11,188 nucleotides of DNA from DAOPMC01 sp035392025 (GTDB taxonomy: Bacteria; Bacillota_I; Bacilli_A; RF39; UBA660): NCBI GenBank assembly GCA_035392025.1, contig DAOPMC010000032.1, positions 1-11,188 of the forward strand. The letters run 5' to 3'. Numbering within the stretch: position 1 is the first letter of the stretch; every line of letters starts with the position of its first letter. The translations under genes were made by a program, and so were the position numbers. Shown here one piece after another: positions 1-6,569 of this stretch. The notes beneath the pieces are model-generated. The model did not search any database, had not been told where the DNA came from, and saw only the letters and a list, made by a program, of their open reading frames with translations.

Positions 1-25
1 ATTTTCCCGTTAATGTTTAAATATT

Positions 26-44
26 TTTGGGACATTTTCCCAAA
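26..44. repeat. Inverted repeat TTTGGGA-N5-TCCCAAA near the left edge
   Basis: Two 7-base arms (26-32 and 38-44) are exact reverse complements around a 5-base centre. The octamer ATTTTCCC at 34-41 also occurs at 1-8. On the minus strand a TATAAT hexamer (67-72) lies just upstream, so the repeat would sit in the leader or operator of a minus-strand gene beyond the left edge. It could be an operator or a small RNA hairpin. No U-run follows it, so a terminator is less likely. Confidence 0.35.
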
Positions 45-122
45 CTATTGACAATGTTTTTTGCTTATTATAAACAAAAAATAGTTTAAGTATCAGTAAA
101 TAAACCTAATAATTTAAAATTT

Positions 123-150
123 AATAAAAAAACCAAGTTTTACCTTGGTT
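123..150 (-). terminator. Intrinsic terminator of the DUF4870-like gene
   Basis: On the minus strand, a 7-bp stem (AACCAAG at 144-150 read in reverse, pairing with CTTGGTT at 131-137) with a 6-base loop is followed by a T-run (complement of 124-130). It begins 20 bases after the stop codon of the gene ending at 171, the expected place for a rho-independent terminator. Confidence 0.8.
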
Positions 151-170
151 ATGAGAACATTTATAATAAT

Positions 171-602
171 TTATTTTTTAAATATTTTGACTTTACCAAC
201 AAGTGGTAATTCTTTTGTTTTACCCTGGCATGCATAAACAATACCCATGATACAGAATACTGAAAGCGGTATTCCAATTAACCATAAGATAACAGATAAC
301 CATCCTGGTGTAACTTTTATGCAACTTTCATATCCCCAATAATTGAAGCATCTATTAACTTTTATTATTGCGGATAATATTGAAGTAAGAATTGAGTAGC
401 CAACGCACACTACCATGAAATTCATGCCTTGAATAGCATGATATCTAACATACTTATTTTTCTTTTCTGCAAAGTACGGTATAAGTGCAAGTATTCCTAG
501 ATATGCTAGGACACTCATAAACTTTCCATCATTAATTTCTTCTTTGCTATATTTTGGTTCTTTTTCTTTTACTTCTTTAACCTCTTTTTTAGTTTCACTC
601 AT
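171..602 (-). CDS. DUF4870/Tic20-like small membrane protein
   Basis: This 143-residue protein has a Lys/Glu-rich cytoplasmic N-terminus (about residues 1-25) and three hydrophobic segments (about 28-45, 60-80 and 100-125). The segment YVRYHAIQGM (51-60), just after the first helix, and the closing ELPLVGKV (131-138) are the pattern I associate with DUF4870 (Tic20-like) small membrane proteins of Firmicutes, whose biochemical role is not established. The loop between helices two and three carries two cysteines (C85 and C94). The ATG at 602 has the Shine-Dalgarno AGAGGAG seven bases upstream. It appears to be a single-gene unit, with an extended -10 promoter at 653-661 and a terminator right after the stop. 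The family call is from pattern memory; the membrane topology is clear. Confidence 0.75.
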   Translation of the reverse strand: MSETKKEVKEVKEKEPKYSKEEINDGKFMSVLAYLGILALIPYFAEKKNKYVRYHAIQGMNFMVVCVGYSILTSILSAIIKVNRCFNYWGYESCIKVTPGWLSVILWLIGIPLSVFCIMGIVYACQGKTKELPLVGKVKIFKK

Positions 603-652
603 TTTAACACTCCTCTTTAATTATTTATTATAAATGTTCTCCTTTCTATTTA

Positions 653-661
653 ATTATAGCA
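653..661 (-). promoter_or_regulatory. Extended -10 promoter of the DUF4870-like gene
   Basis: The minus strand reads TGCTATAAT, a perfect TATAAT with the extended TG motif. No convincing -35 is seen 16-18 bases upstream. It lies about 50 bases before the ATG at 602 and downstream of the terminator at 721-749, so it would drive this gene independently of the lipid-type operon. Confidence 0.6.
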
Positions 662-720
662 TAAATCTTTGAAATATATTATAAATTTCTGATTTTTTTT
701 GTTTTTTCTTGTCCAATCAT

Positions 721-749
721 AAAAAAAGAATATTATTTATTCTTTTTTT
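721..749 (-). terminator. A/T-rich terminator closing the four-gene acyl operon
   Basis: A perfect 12-base inverted repeat (721-732 with 738-749, sequence A7GAATA and its complement) surrounds a 5-base loop. The U-run forms the distal arm of the stem. It overlaps the stop codon (737-739) of the E2-like gene. The arms are symmetric, but no plus-strand gene ends here, so the minus-strand reading is favoured. Confidence 0.7.
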
Positions 750-1591
750 ACTAGTTCTGTATCAATACTTTTTTCTAATATTTCTGGATTCTGTAAAAAG
801 TCTTCAAATAATTGTAAAGATTTGGCAAAATAGAAACCATCTGCAATACGTTCATCCATATTTACACCAAAGTCACATAAATATCTTTGTTGCAGTTTAC
901 CATCATCATCTAAATAATTCTCTTTTTTAATCTTGCCAATAGTAAATAAAATAGAGTTAGTTCCAAAATCTGTTATATTGTGATAAATAGCATTACATCC
1001 AATACTACCTAAGTTTGATACAATAATCGTACTATAATATAATAGACTATCAATAATTGATTGTGGTAGCCAGTCATGCTTATCCATACAAATTATTACT
1101 TTCACTACTAGTTTACGCATAAATTTTGGCATTTTGCCAATTGTTTCAATAAGATTGTCTGTTCCTTCTTTTTTGTTACTTCTAATTTGTTCAACTTTTT
1201 CTAATATTTTATTTTCTACACTTTTTAAGTTGTCTTCTGCCTCTATATCAAGTTTGGTCATCAATTCATCAGAATGATCTTCAAAAGCTACTTTTGCAAC
1301 AAACCCCAATGTTATTTTATAACGATCATAATAATTATTATTAATAATATAACGATTCATCAATGGTCTGAAATAAATTGTTTTCCCTATTGCGGTTGCA
1401 AATAAATGAAAATATGTTAAATTTTTATCTTTCTTTTTAGCTTTTTCCATATATTTTACTAGATTAGTAACATCAACATCCTCATGAATATAAACATCCT
1501 CATCACATCTTTTTGATTTGACAAAAACCATAATTTTGTGCATTCCACTAATATTTTTTACATACTTGGCATCTCTACGATCTTTACTCAT
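737..1591 (-). CDS. Stand-alone E2/CAT-fold acyltransferase-like protein, catalytic His replaced
   Basis: This 284-residue protein resembles the catalytic domain of 2-oxoacid dehydrogenase E2 subunits and chloramphenicol acetyltransferase. Supporting segments are YFHLFATAIGK (60-70), the strand IIVSNLGSIG (189-198), and the C-terminal MDERIADGFYFAKSLQLF (245-262), which aligns with the E2 signature DHRxxDG. It has no lipoyl domain and no peripheral-subunit-binding domain, so it is not a normal E2. At the catalytic His position it has Glu247 (codon GAA, complement of 851-853), while Asp246, Arg248, Asp251 and Gly252 are kept. The ATG at 1591 has AGAGGAG nine bases upstream and starts 6 bases after the preceding PlsC-like gene. 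It is the last gene of the operon. It may be an acyltransferase of altered mechanism, a binding or structural partner, or a degenerate enzyme. The fold assignment is fairly secure; the function is unknown. Confidence 0.75.
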   Translation of the reverse strand: MSKDRRDAKYVKNISGMHKIMVFVKSKRCDEDVYIHEDVDVTNLVKYMEKAKKKDKNLTYFHLFATAIGKTIYFRPLMNRYIINNNYYDRYKITLGFVAKVAFEDHSDELMTKLDIEAEDNLKSVENKILEKVEQIRSNKKEGTDNLIETIGKMPKFMRKLVVKVIICMDKHDWLPQSIIDSLLYYSTIIVSNLGSIGCNAIYHNITDFGTNSILFTIGKIKKENYLDDDGKLQQRYLCDFGVNMDERIADGFYFAKSLQLFEDFLQNPEILEKSIDTELVKKE

Positions 1592-1597
1592 TTAAAA

Positions 1598-2173
1598 CTA
1601 CTCCTCTATTATTTGTAATATCTCTTTTCTTAATTTATCATTTGCCTCTTCTAATGTCAAATCTCCAACTTTAAATGGAGTCCCAAATGTAATAGTTAAT
1701 TTATTATTCCAAAACTTATATTTCCCTGTTATTCCAAACGGTACAACGTAAGCATCAGTTTTCTTTGCCATACTTACTGCACCATATTTAAATGGTAATA
1801 AAATATCATTTGTTTTGTTCCTTGTTCCTTCTGGAAATAATCCTACTGCATAACCATCTTTTAGCAAAGATAGCGCTTCTTCTTTAGCTTTTTCATCATG
1901 AATGCTTCTATCTACCGAAATACAGCCCGTTGACTTAAAAAACCAACTTGTCTTGCCATCAAAATATTCTTTCTTAGCCATATAGTGAATCATTCTTTTT
2001 GTAGAAAGTATCGGCAAACACTGATCAAACATATGAATATGATTCCCACATACTAACATTGGACCTTTTTTAGGAATAACTTTCGTATTTTTAAACTTAG
2101 GCCTATAGTATATTAGAAATACCATACCTAATAAATACTTAAATATAGTATAATTAATCTTTTTTGTTTCCAT
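1598..2173 (-). CDS. PlsC-like 1-acylglycerol-3-phosphate acyltransferase (second copy)
   Basis: This 191-residue protein has all four PlsC/GPAT-family blocks. Block I is NHIHMFD (H45 and D50, the HX4D catalytic pair), block II is GCISVDR (83-89), block III is FPEGTR (113-118, glycerol-phosphate binding) and block IV is VVPFGI (143-148). A hydrophobic N-terminal stretch (about 10-24) probably anchors it to the inner face of the membrane. The expected reaction is transfer of an acyl group from acyl-CoA or acyl-ACP to a lysophospholipid such as lysophosphatidate; the true acceptor is not visible. The ATG at 2173 lies inside the end of the ligase gene (20-base overlap) with AGGAG nine bases upstream, implying translational coupling. 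It is a paralogue of the gene at 3902-4474 and lies on the other side of the ligase. Confidence 0.88.
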   Translation of the reverse strand: METKKINYTIFKYLLGMVFLIYYRPKFKNTKVIPKKGPMLVCGNHIHMFDQCLPILSTKRMIHYMAKKEYFDGKTSWFFKSTGCISVDRSIHDEKAKEEALSLLKDGYAVGLFPEGTRNKTNDILLPFKYGAVSMAKKTDAYVVPFGITGKYKFWNNKLTITFGTPFKVGDLTLEEANDKLRKEILQIIEE

Positions 2174-3896
2174 CTTTTTGATCTCCTAATTTCGTAAATG
2201 CAACTTTCCCTACTAAAGTTTTAGGAAGTTCTTTAACATATTCATATTCCTTAGGAAGAGCATATTTTGAAATAGACTTCTCACAATAATTTTTAATATC
2301 TTTTCGTAAATCTTCAGTATCATCGAAATTGTTTCTTAAAATAATGTATGCTTTGGGTACTTGTTTTTTATAAGGGTGTGAAATCCCTACTACTGTTGTT
2401 GATAATACTGCTGGATGACTTAATATAACTTTTTCTATGTATTGAGGATAAATATTATATCCACTTGAAATAATCATTCTTTTTAATCTTGATTCAAAAA
2501 ATACTAAACCTTCTTCATTCATATATCCAACATCACCAGTATGTAGCCATAACTTACCATCATCATGCATTTTTAATACTCTTTTTGTTTCTTCTTTATC
2601 ATGTAAATATCTTTTCATAACTGTTGGGCCATTAATACATATCTCGCCTACTTCATTAGTTTCTGCTTCTTCTAACGAATCAAATTTCATTATTTTATAA
2701 ATCATATCTGGAAGTGGTATTCCTATTCCACCTTCTTTAAAATAATATCTTGGAGTAAGGCATGATGCTCCAGTACATTCTGTAAGTCCATATCCTACTC
2801 TAATTGTCGCAATAGAACCATGTTCTTTTAAATAAGCATCAACCTTTGTTCTTAACGTTTCATTTAAAATATCTCCGCCGCATATTACATTAGTTACACT
2901 TTTTAAATAATTTTTAGATTTTTCTTTACTATTTATCAATGCTTCATACAATGTTGGTACTCCTGCTAAAAATGTTGGTTTGTTCTTTTTAATTAGTTTA
3001 GAAAATTCATCTGCTTTTATTTGTGGCACCAAAACAACACTCATTCCTGATATTAATTCAGTATGGACACATACTCCAATACCAAAACCATGAAAAATTG
3101 GCATAACTGTCAAAACACTATCACCAGCTTTAGCGGGATCAGTCATCTTAAAACACTGTGTTGCTAAAGCATTAAAGTTCATATTAGATAAAACTACTCC
3201 TTTAGGATCTCCAGTTGTTCCTCCACTATATAAAATTACAGCATCATCATCACTTCTCATACGAGCATAATAATATCTGTCATATGATTTACCACTTTTA
3301 ATAAAGTCCTTCCAAGAAATAACTTTTTCATCAAAATCAATATACTCCTTTTTTTTGATAAAAGGATAAATTGCTTGCATATATCCTGGCATCTTGCTAG
3401 TAACAGTCGAAATGATGACATTTTTCACACCAGTATTAGCTAGAATCTTTTTTACTTTAGGATAACACATATCTAAACATTGCATATATCTGCTACCACT
3501 TTTATTAAGATAAAACTCTATTTCTTTTTCGCTTGATAGTGGATGAATCATATTAGCAACTGCCCCAATCATATTGATAGCATAAAACATTATAATAGCA
3601 TCAGGTGTATTAGGCATACATATAGTTATTTTATCTCCTCTTTTAGCGCCAAGAGCTTTCAAACTTTTAGCTGCTTCTGTTACTTGTTTTCTAAGCACTT
3701 TATAGCTTTTACTTTTACCAAAATAAGTATATGCTTTATAATTAGGATACTTCTTAGCAGCTTCTAAAAAAGCATCATACATACTTCCTGTTGGATAGTC
3801 TAGTTTTGGTGGAACATTATTCCCATAAAGACTATACCATGGCTTTATATCTTCTTTTACTCTAAAAAAATTAATTATTTTATTTATTATTCCCAT
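2154..3896 (-). CDS. AMP-forming acyl-CoA/acyl-ACP synthetase-like ligase (ANL superfamily)
   Basis: This adenylate-forming enzyme probably activates a carboxylic acid, most likely a fatty acid, through an acyl-AMP and then passes it to CoA or ACP. With the ATG at 3896 it is 580 residues, normal for the family. The P-loop YSGGTTGDPKG is at about 223-233, GYGLTE (A5) at 368-373, HTGD (A7) at 452-455, the hinge-region ESRLKRMIISSGYNIYP at about 468-484, and PKTLVGK near the C-terminus supplies the conserved lysine (K564). The open frame extends to a TTG at 3905, but the Shine-Dalgarno AAAGGA abuts that TTG with no spacing and sits 9 bases before the ATG, so the ATG is preferred. It starts 5 bases after the stop of the upstream PlsC-like gene and overlaps the next PlsC-like gene by 20 bases. 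Acid chain length and thiol acceptor cannot be read from sequence. Confidence 0.9.
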   Translation of the reverse strand: MGIINKIINFFRVKEDIKPWYSLYGNNVPPKLDYPTGSMYDAFLEAAKKYPNYKAYTYFGKSKSYKVLRKQVTEAAKSLKALGAKRGDKITICMPNTPDAIIMFYAINMIGAVANMIHPLSSEKEIEFYLNKSGSRYMQCLDMCYPKVKKILANTGVKNVIISTVTSKMPGYMQAIYPFIKKKEYIDFDEKVISWKDFIKSGKSYDRYYYARMRSDDDAVILYSGGTTGDPKGVVLSNMNFNALATQCFKMTDPAKAGDSVLTVMPIFHGFGIGVCVHTELISGMSVVLVPQIKADEFSKLIKKNKPTFLAGVPTLYEALINSKEKSKNYLKSVTNVICGGDILNETLRTKVDAYLKEHGSIATIRVGYGLTECTGASCLTPRYYFKEGGIGIPLPDMIYKIMKFDSLEEAETNEVGEICINGPTVMKRYLHDKEETKRVLKMHDDGKLWLHTGDVGYMNEEGLVFFESRLKRMIISSGYNIYPQYIEKVILSHPAVLSTTVVGISHPYKKQVPKAYIILRNNFDDTEDLRKDIKNYCEKSISKYALPKEYEYVKELPKTLVGKVAFTKLGDQKDGNKKD

Positions 3897-3901
3897 TATT
3901 G

Positions 3902-4474
3902 TCAATCCTTTGCTATTAAGTTAGTGACTTTTATCATTAACTTGTTGTTTTCTTTTTCCAAATCACTATCTTTAATAGTGTATGGGATACCAAATTTTAT
4001 TTTAACACTTTTTTTAAGAAATTTATACTTATTAGTAATACCAAATGGTACAACTAAACAATTAGTTTCACTTGCCATTTTAACAGCGCCATATTTAAAC
4101 GGCATAATAATATCATCTGTTCTATTGATTGTTCCCTCTGGAAATATACCAATAATATTTCCTTCGTTTAAAGCTTTAATCGCTTCTTCTAAAGCATGAT
4201 GATCTTTAGTTTTTCGATTCACAGGAATAATCCCCATGTTTTTAAATATTGGTCTTTTAAACCCTTTCATAAGTTCATCCTTAGCCAGAAAACAAACATA
4301 TCTTTTGGTAGATACTCCAACTAATAAAGCATCTAAATAATCAGTATGATTACCCACTAATAAGCATTTACCTGTCTTTGGTATAACACTAGAATTAATA
4401 ATTTCTGGTTTATATAATTTTATGTAAAAGGCAAGAAGTGGTCTAAATAATTTATATAAGAAAAGTCCATTCAT
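3902..4474 (-). CDS. PlsC-like 1-acylglycerol-3-phosphate acyltransferase (first copy)
   Basis: This 190-residue protein opens the four-gene operon. It carries NHTDYLD (H43 and D48 of the HX4D pair), GIIPVNR (81-87), FPEGT (111-115, followed by Ile rather than the usual Arg) and VVPFGI (141-146). The long shared segment around PFKYGAVKMA shows it is a close paralogue of the second copy at 1598-2173. It should transfer an acyl chain to a lysophospholipid at the cytoplasmic face of the membrane; acceptor and acyl-donor preference are unknown. The ATG at 4474 has AGGAG six bases upstream. The gene follows an extended -10 promoter at 4506-4514 and is spaced 5 bases from the ligase, so the two are almost certainly co-expressed. 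Confidence 0.88.
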   Translation of the reverse strand: MNGLFLYKLFRPLLAFYIKLYKPEIINSSVIPKTGKCLLVGNHTDYLDALLVGVSTKRYVCFLAKDELMKGFKRPIFKNMGIIPVNRKTKDHHALEEAIKALNEGNIIGIFPEGTINRTDDIIMPFKYGAVKMASETNCLVVPFGITNKYKFLKKSVKIKFGIPYTIKDSDLEKENNKLMIKVTNLIAKD

Positions 4475-4505
4475 TTATATCTCCTATTATTTACGCAATA
4501 AATAT

Positions 4506-4514
4506 ATTATAACA
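4506..4514 (-). promoter_or_regulatory. Extended -10 promoter of the acyl-transfer operon
   Basis: The minus strand reads TGTTATAAT, giving a predicted transcript start near 4499 and a leader of about 25 bases before the ATG at 4474. No good -35 box is seen. No strong terminator separates this from metK, so some metK read-through into the operon is possible. Confidence 0.6.
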
Positions 4515-4537
4515 CACTTGGAAAAAAATAAAATATT

Positions 4538-5557
4538 TTACCCAAAGTGTCCATATCTTGCCCTTTTCTCATAGCATTCACTTTTAAGATTTAAGTCTTT
4601 TATAATGTTCTTAGGCTTACATTCTTCATATAAATTTTTATCTACTTCTATATCCCCAACATTAGTTTTAATATATATTCCAAGTGGAGACTCTTTTCCT
4701 ATGGCATATGATAATTGGATAAGACACCATCTATATTCATCATTATTTAATAATATGCTTTTAGCAAGTTCTCTTGCTTTATAAGCACCACTTCTATCGA
4801 CTTTAGTTGGATCTTTACCACTAAATGCTCCTCCACCAACGCTAGCGAAAGATTGATAACTATCAACTACTATCTTTCTACCTGTAAGTCCTGCATCTCC
4901 ATCAAAACCGCCTACTTCAAATCTTCCCGTTGGATTTATTAAATATTCTTCTACAACAACCTCATACTTGCTACAAATATCATTACAAAGATCTATCAAT
5001 ATTTTATCTGTTTTATCCCTTTCTTTTTCAGTATTTTGATAACATATTGTAAAAGTTTTTATACTTATGAGTTTATCTTCATCATAATAGCCTGTTATTT
5101 GCGCTTTGCCATCAGGTTTGTATCTATAATCAGTATGTGATAGTTTGTCATACTCTCTACTTAACTCTTGTAATATTACCATTGCTTTTGGTAAAAGTTT
5201 ATCTGTTTCTTTACAGGCAAAACCAAACATCATACCATTATCCCCAGCTCCTGATACTTCATCATTTGTACCTAGTGCAATATCAGGACTTTGTTTTCCA
5301 ATGTTATCTATTATTTCATAATCAGTCGAATATCCTACATCTTTTAAAACTCGTTTAGTAATTTCTACAATATTAAATATTGCCTTAGTTGTAACTTCCC
5401 CTGTAATAAATATTTTCCCCTTTCCCCCCACTACTTCAATACCGCATCTACTATTTTCATCTTGCCTTAGACATTCATCAAGAATAGCATCACTTATTTG
5501 ATCGCATACCTTATCTGGATGCCCCCTGAATACTATTTCATTGCTATAAATTTTCAT
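4538..5557 (-). CDS. metK: S-adenosylmethionine synthetase (methionine adenosyltransferase), short form
   Basis: MetK makes S-adenosylmethionine from methionine and ATP. At 339 residues this protein is shorter than typical bacterial MetK (about 380-400). Recognisable blocks are GHPDKVCDQISDAILD (12-27, His13 and Asp15 matching the ATP/Mg site), GEVTT (53-57), QSPDIALG (89-96), GAGDNGMMFG (103-112, usually GAGDQG), NPTGRFEVGG (208-217), GDAGLTGRKIVVDSY (220-234), GGGAFSGKDPTKVDRS (241-256) and YGHFG (335-339). It stops right at YGHFG, so the C-terminal tail that normally follows (R-x-x-FPWE and onward) is missing. The usual S-x-QH segment reads CYQN (172-175). The ATG at 5557 has AAGGAGG seven bases upstream. 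The upstream SAM-I riboswitch strongly supports the assignment and indicates feedback control by SAM. The divergence suggests a distinct subfamily rather than decay, because the frame is intact. Confidence 0.92.
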   Translation of the reverse strand: MKIYSNEIVFRGHPDKVCDQISDAILDECLRQDENSRCGIEVVGGKGKIFITGEVTTKAIFNIVEITKRVLKDVGYSTDYEIIDNIGKQSPDIALGTNDEVSGAGDNGMMFGFACKETDKLLPKAMVILQELSREYDKLSHTDYRYKPDGKAQITGYYDEDKLISIKTFTICYQNTEKERDKTDKILIDLCNDICSKYEVVVEEYLINPTGRFEVGGFDGDAGLTGRKIVVDSYQSFASVGGGAFSGKDPTKVDRSGAYKARELAKSILLNNDEYRWCLIQLSYAIGKESPLGIYIKTNVGDIEVDKNLYEECKPKNIIKDLNLKSECYEKRARYGHFG

Positions 5558-5663
5558 TTTAATTCCTCCTTAATTTTAAATAAAATATTTTAGCTTAATT
5601 ACCAATATTATTTACAATTTAATATTTTAATAAATCTTTTCTACAGATATCCTTACAAATATA

Positions 5664-5671
5664 CCTCCTTT
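5664..5671 (-). promoter_or_regulatory. Orphan strong Shine-Dalgarno in the metK leader
   Basis: The minus strand reads AAAGGAGG about 100 bases before the metK start, between the riboswitch terminator and the gene. No ATG or GTG start lies at a suitable distance. A TTG immediately followed by TAA lies 5 bases downstream, and an ATT-initiated frame of 13 codons runs to a TAA at 5619-5621. Its role, if any, is unknown. Confidence 0.35.
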
Positions 5672-5679
5672 CTACAAAC

Positions 5680-5705
5680 AAAAAACACTCAGATAACCCA
5701 AGTGT
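5680..5705 (-). terminator. Riboswitch-controlled terminator before metK
   Basis: On the minus strand ACACTTGG (5698-5705) pairs with CTGAGTGT (5685-5692, two G-U pairs) around a 5-base loop and is followed by six T's. An antiterminator is visible: AGATAAC (5710-5716), which is also the 3' strand of the aptamer's P1 region, is an exact complement of GTTATCT (5691-5697), which covers the terminator loop and arm. SAM binding should free the terminator hairpin and shut off metK. Confidence 0.85.
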
Positions 5706-5708
5706 CTA

Positions 5709-5797
5709 AGTTATCTCATCAATCTAGCATTACCACCTAATTTAATAGGTTGGTGTGATATCACAGGGCTAGTCCCTCCATCACTCTATATAAGATT
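5709..5797 (-). ncRNA. SAM-I (S-box) riboswitch aptamer
   Basis: Read on the minus strand, the conserved S-box order is present: CTTAT as the 5' P1 strand, AGAG, then GGAGGGACTAGCCC (P2 and internal loop), CACACCAACC, a short P3 hairpin (CCTA/TAGG), GGTGGTAATGCTAG, and GATGAGATAAC closing P1. These features match the family that binds S-adenosylmethionine and controls methionine/SAM genes by premature termination. Two things are unusual: P4 is very small (about 4 bp, TAAT/ATTG around 5 bases), and P1 is weak, with only UUAU/AUAA clearly paired. Its position directly upstream of metK and of a terminator agrees with the assignment. Confidence 0.92.
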
Positions 5798-5820
5798 TAA
5801 ATAAAAAATTGTACAAACTA

Positions 5821-5829
5821 ATTATATCA
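5821..5829 (-). promoter_or_regulatory. Extended -10 promoter of the SAM riboswitch-metK transcript
   Basis: The minus strand reads TGATATAAT, starting 11 bases past the permease stop codon. The predicted start near 5814 leaves about 17 bases before the aptamer begins. No -35 consensus is seen. Confidence 0.6.
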
Positions 5830-5840
5830 CATATTTAGTA

Positions 5841-6569
5841 TTATTTAGCATCACCTTGCATTTTTCTTTTAAATAATAATACTGCAACTAGATATATTAT
5901 CATAATTGATATAATTATTACTATAATTGGCATTAAAATATTATTATAATTGCCATGTAAGAAAGCTTTTGATAAATCAACACAGTACTTGAAAGGTAAA
6001 ATATTACAAATAGTTTGAAATGTTTTTCCTACCATACTTGTATCAAACCACATACCACTAGTAAATGCTACTAATTGAATAATGATTGATGATACTCCAG
6101 GGGCTGATTTATCTGAAGTGATACATCCTATTAATAGTCCTAATCCTATAAATATTAAACTGATAGGAATTAATATCAAGATAGTAAATAAAATATTTAT
6201 AGATAAATTAAGTCCTAAAAACATTGCAATTAGAAAGAATAATACTGTTTGAAATATGACAACTGGTATCATAGCAAGTGTATATCCTAAGATAAAATCT
6301 TTAGGTTCCATAGGAGAGGCAAACATTCTTGTTAAAAAAGATGTAGTCCTATCTTTTGAAATTAATGTTGCAGAAAAAAGTGTTACAAATCCAAATGCAA
6401 ATATGGCCACTGCTGGGGCAAAGTTATTAATATTGTACACTTCTGATGGAATATTAAACTGTTGAAATATAATAAGTAAGAATGCTGGAAGTCCTATTCC
6501 AAATATTAAACTAAGTGGATCTCTTACTATTTCTTTTAAATTTCTTTTGGCAAAAACTAAGGCTCTCAT
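5841..6569 (-). CDS. ABC-2 type exporter permease
   Basis: This 242-residue integral membrane protein has six hydrophobic segments (about 20-38, 51-71, 95-117, 126-149, 158-175 and 211-233), the architecture of ABC-2 family permeases. The amphipathic N-terminal RNLKEIVRDPLSL and the segment TTSFLTRMFASPM (75-87) after helix two are typical of drug, antibiotic or polyketide-type exporters of this family. The start ATG (6569) overlaps the ATPase stop codon by one base (TAATG), with AAAGGAGG seven bases upstream inside the ATPase gene, so the two subunits are translationally coupled. Together they should form an efflux pump as a dimer of each subunit. The substrate cannot be inferred; no biosynthetic or immunity gene is adjacent. 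Confidence 0.88.
   Translation of the reverse strand: MRALVFAKRNLKEIVRDPLSLIFGIGLPAFLLIIFQQFNIPSEVYNINNFAPAVAIFAFGFVTLFSATLISKDRTTSFLTRMFASPMEPKDFILGYTLAMIPVVIFQTVLFFLIAMFLGLNLSINILFTILILIPISLIFIGLGLLIGCITSDKSAPGVSSIIIQLVAFTSGMWFDTSMVGKTFQTICNILPFKYCVDLSKAFLHGNYNNILMPIIVIIISIMIIYLVAVLLFKRKMQGDAK

Noticed and set aside
48..74. Plus-strand promoter TTGACA with TATAAA
   Set aside because: The spacer is only 15 bases and no plus-strand gene follows; downstream lies the terminator and 3' end of a minus-strand gene. Probably chance in AT-rich DNA.
709..930. Plus-strand open frame opposite the E2-like gene
   Set aside because: It is antisense to a gene with clear family motifs, has no Shine-Dalgarno and its composition is that of a reverse-complement shadow. 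The same applies to the plus-strand frames at 3543-3767, 3924-4199, 5137-5358, 6256-6465, 7050-7313, 7313-7600, 7807-8070, 10000-10401 and 10885-11103.
4506..4556. Imperfect inverted repeat ACACTTTGG / CCAAGTGT around the end of metK, as a metK terminator
   Set aside because: The stem has a bulge and a 20-base A/T loop, and no U-run follows the second arm; it runs straight into the next promoter. Not a convincing terminator.
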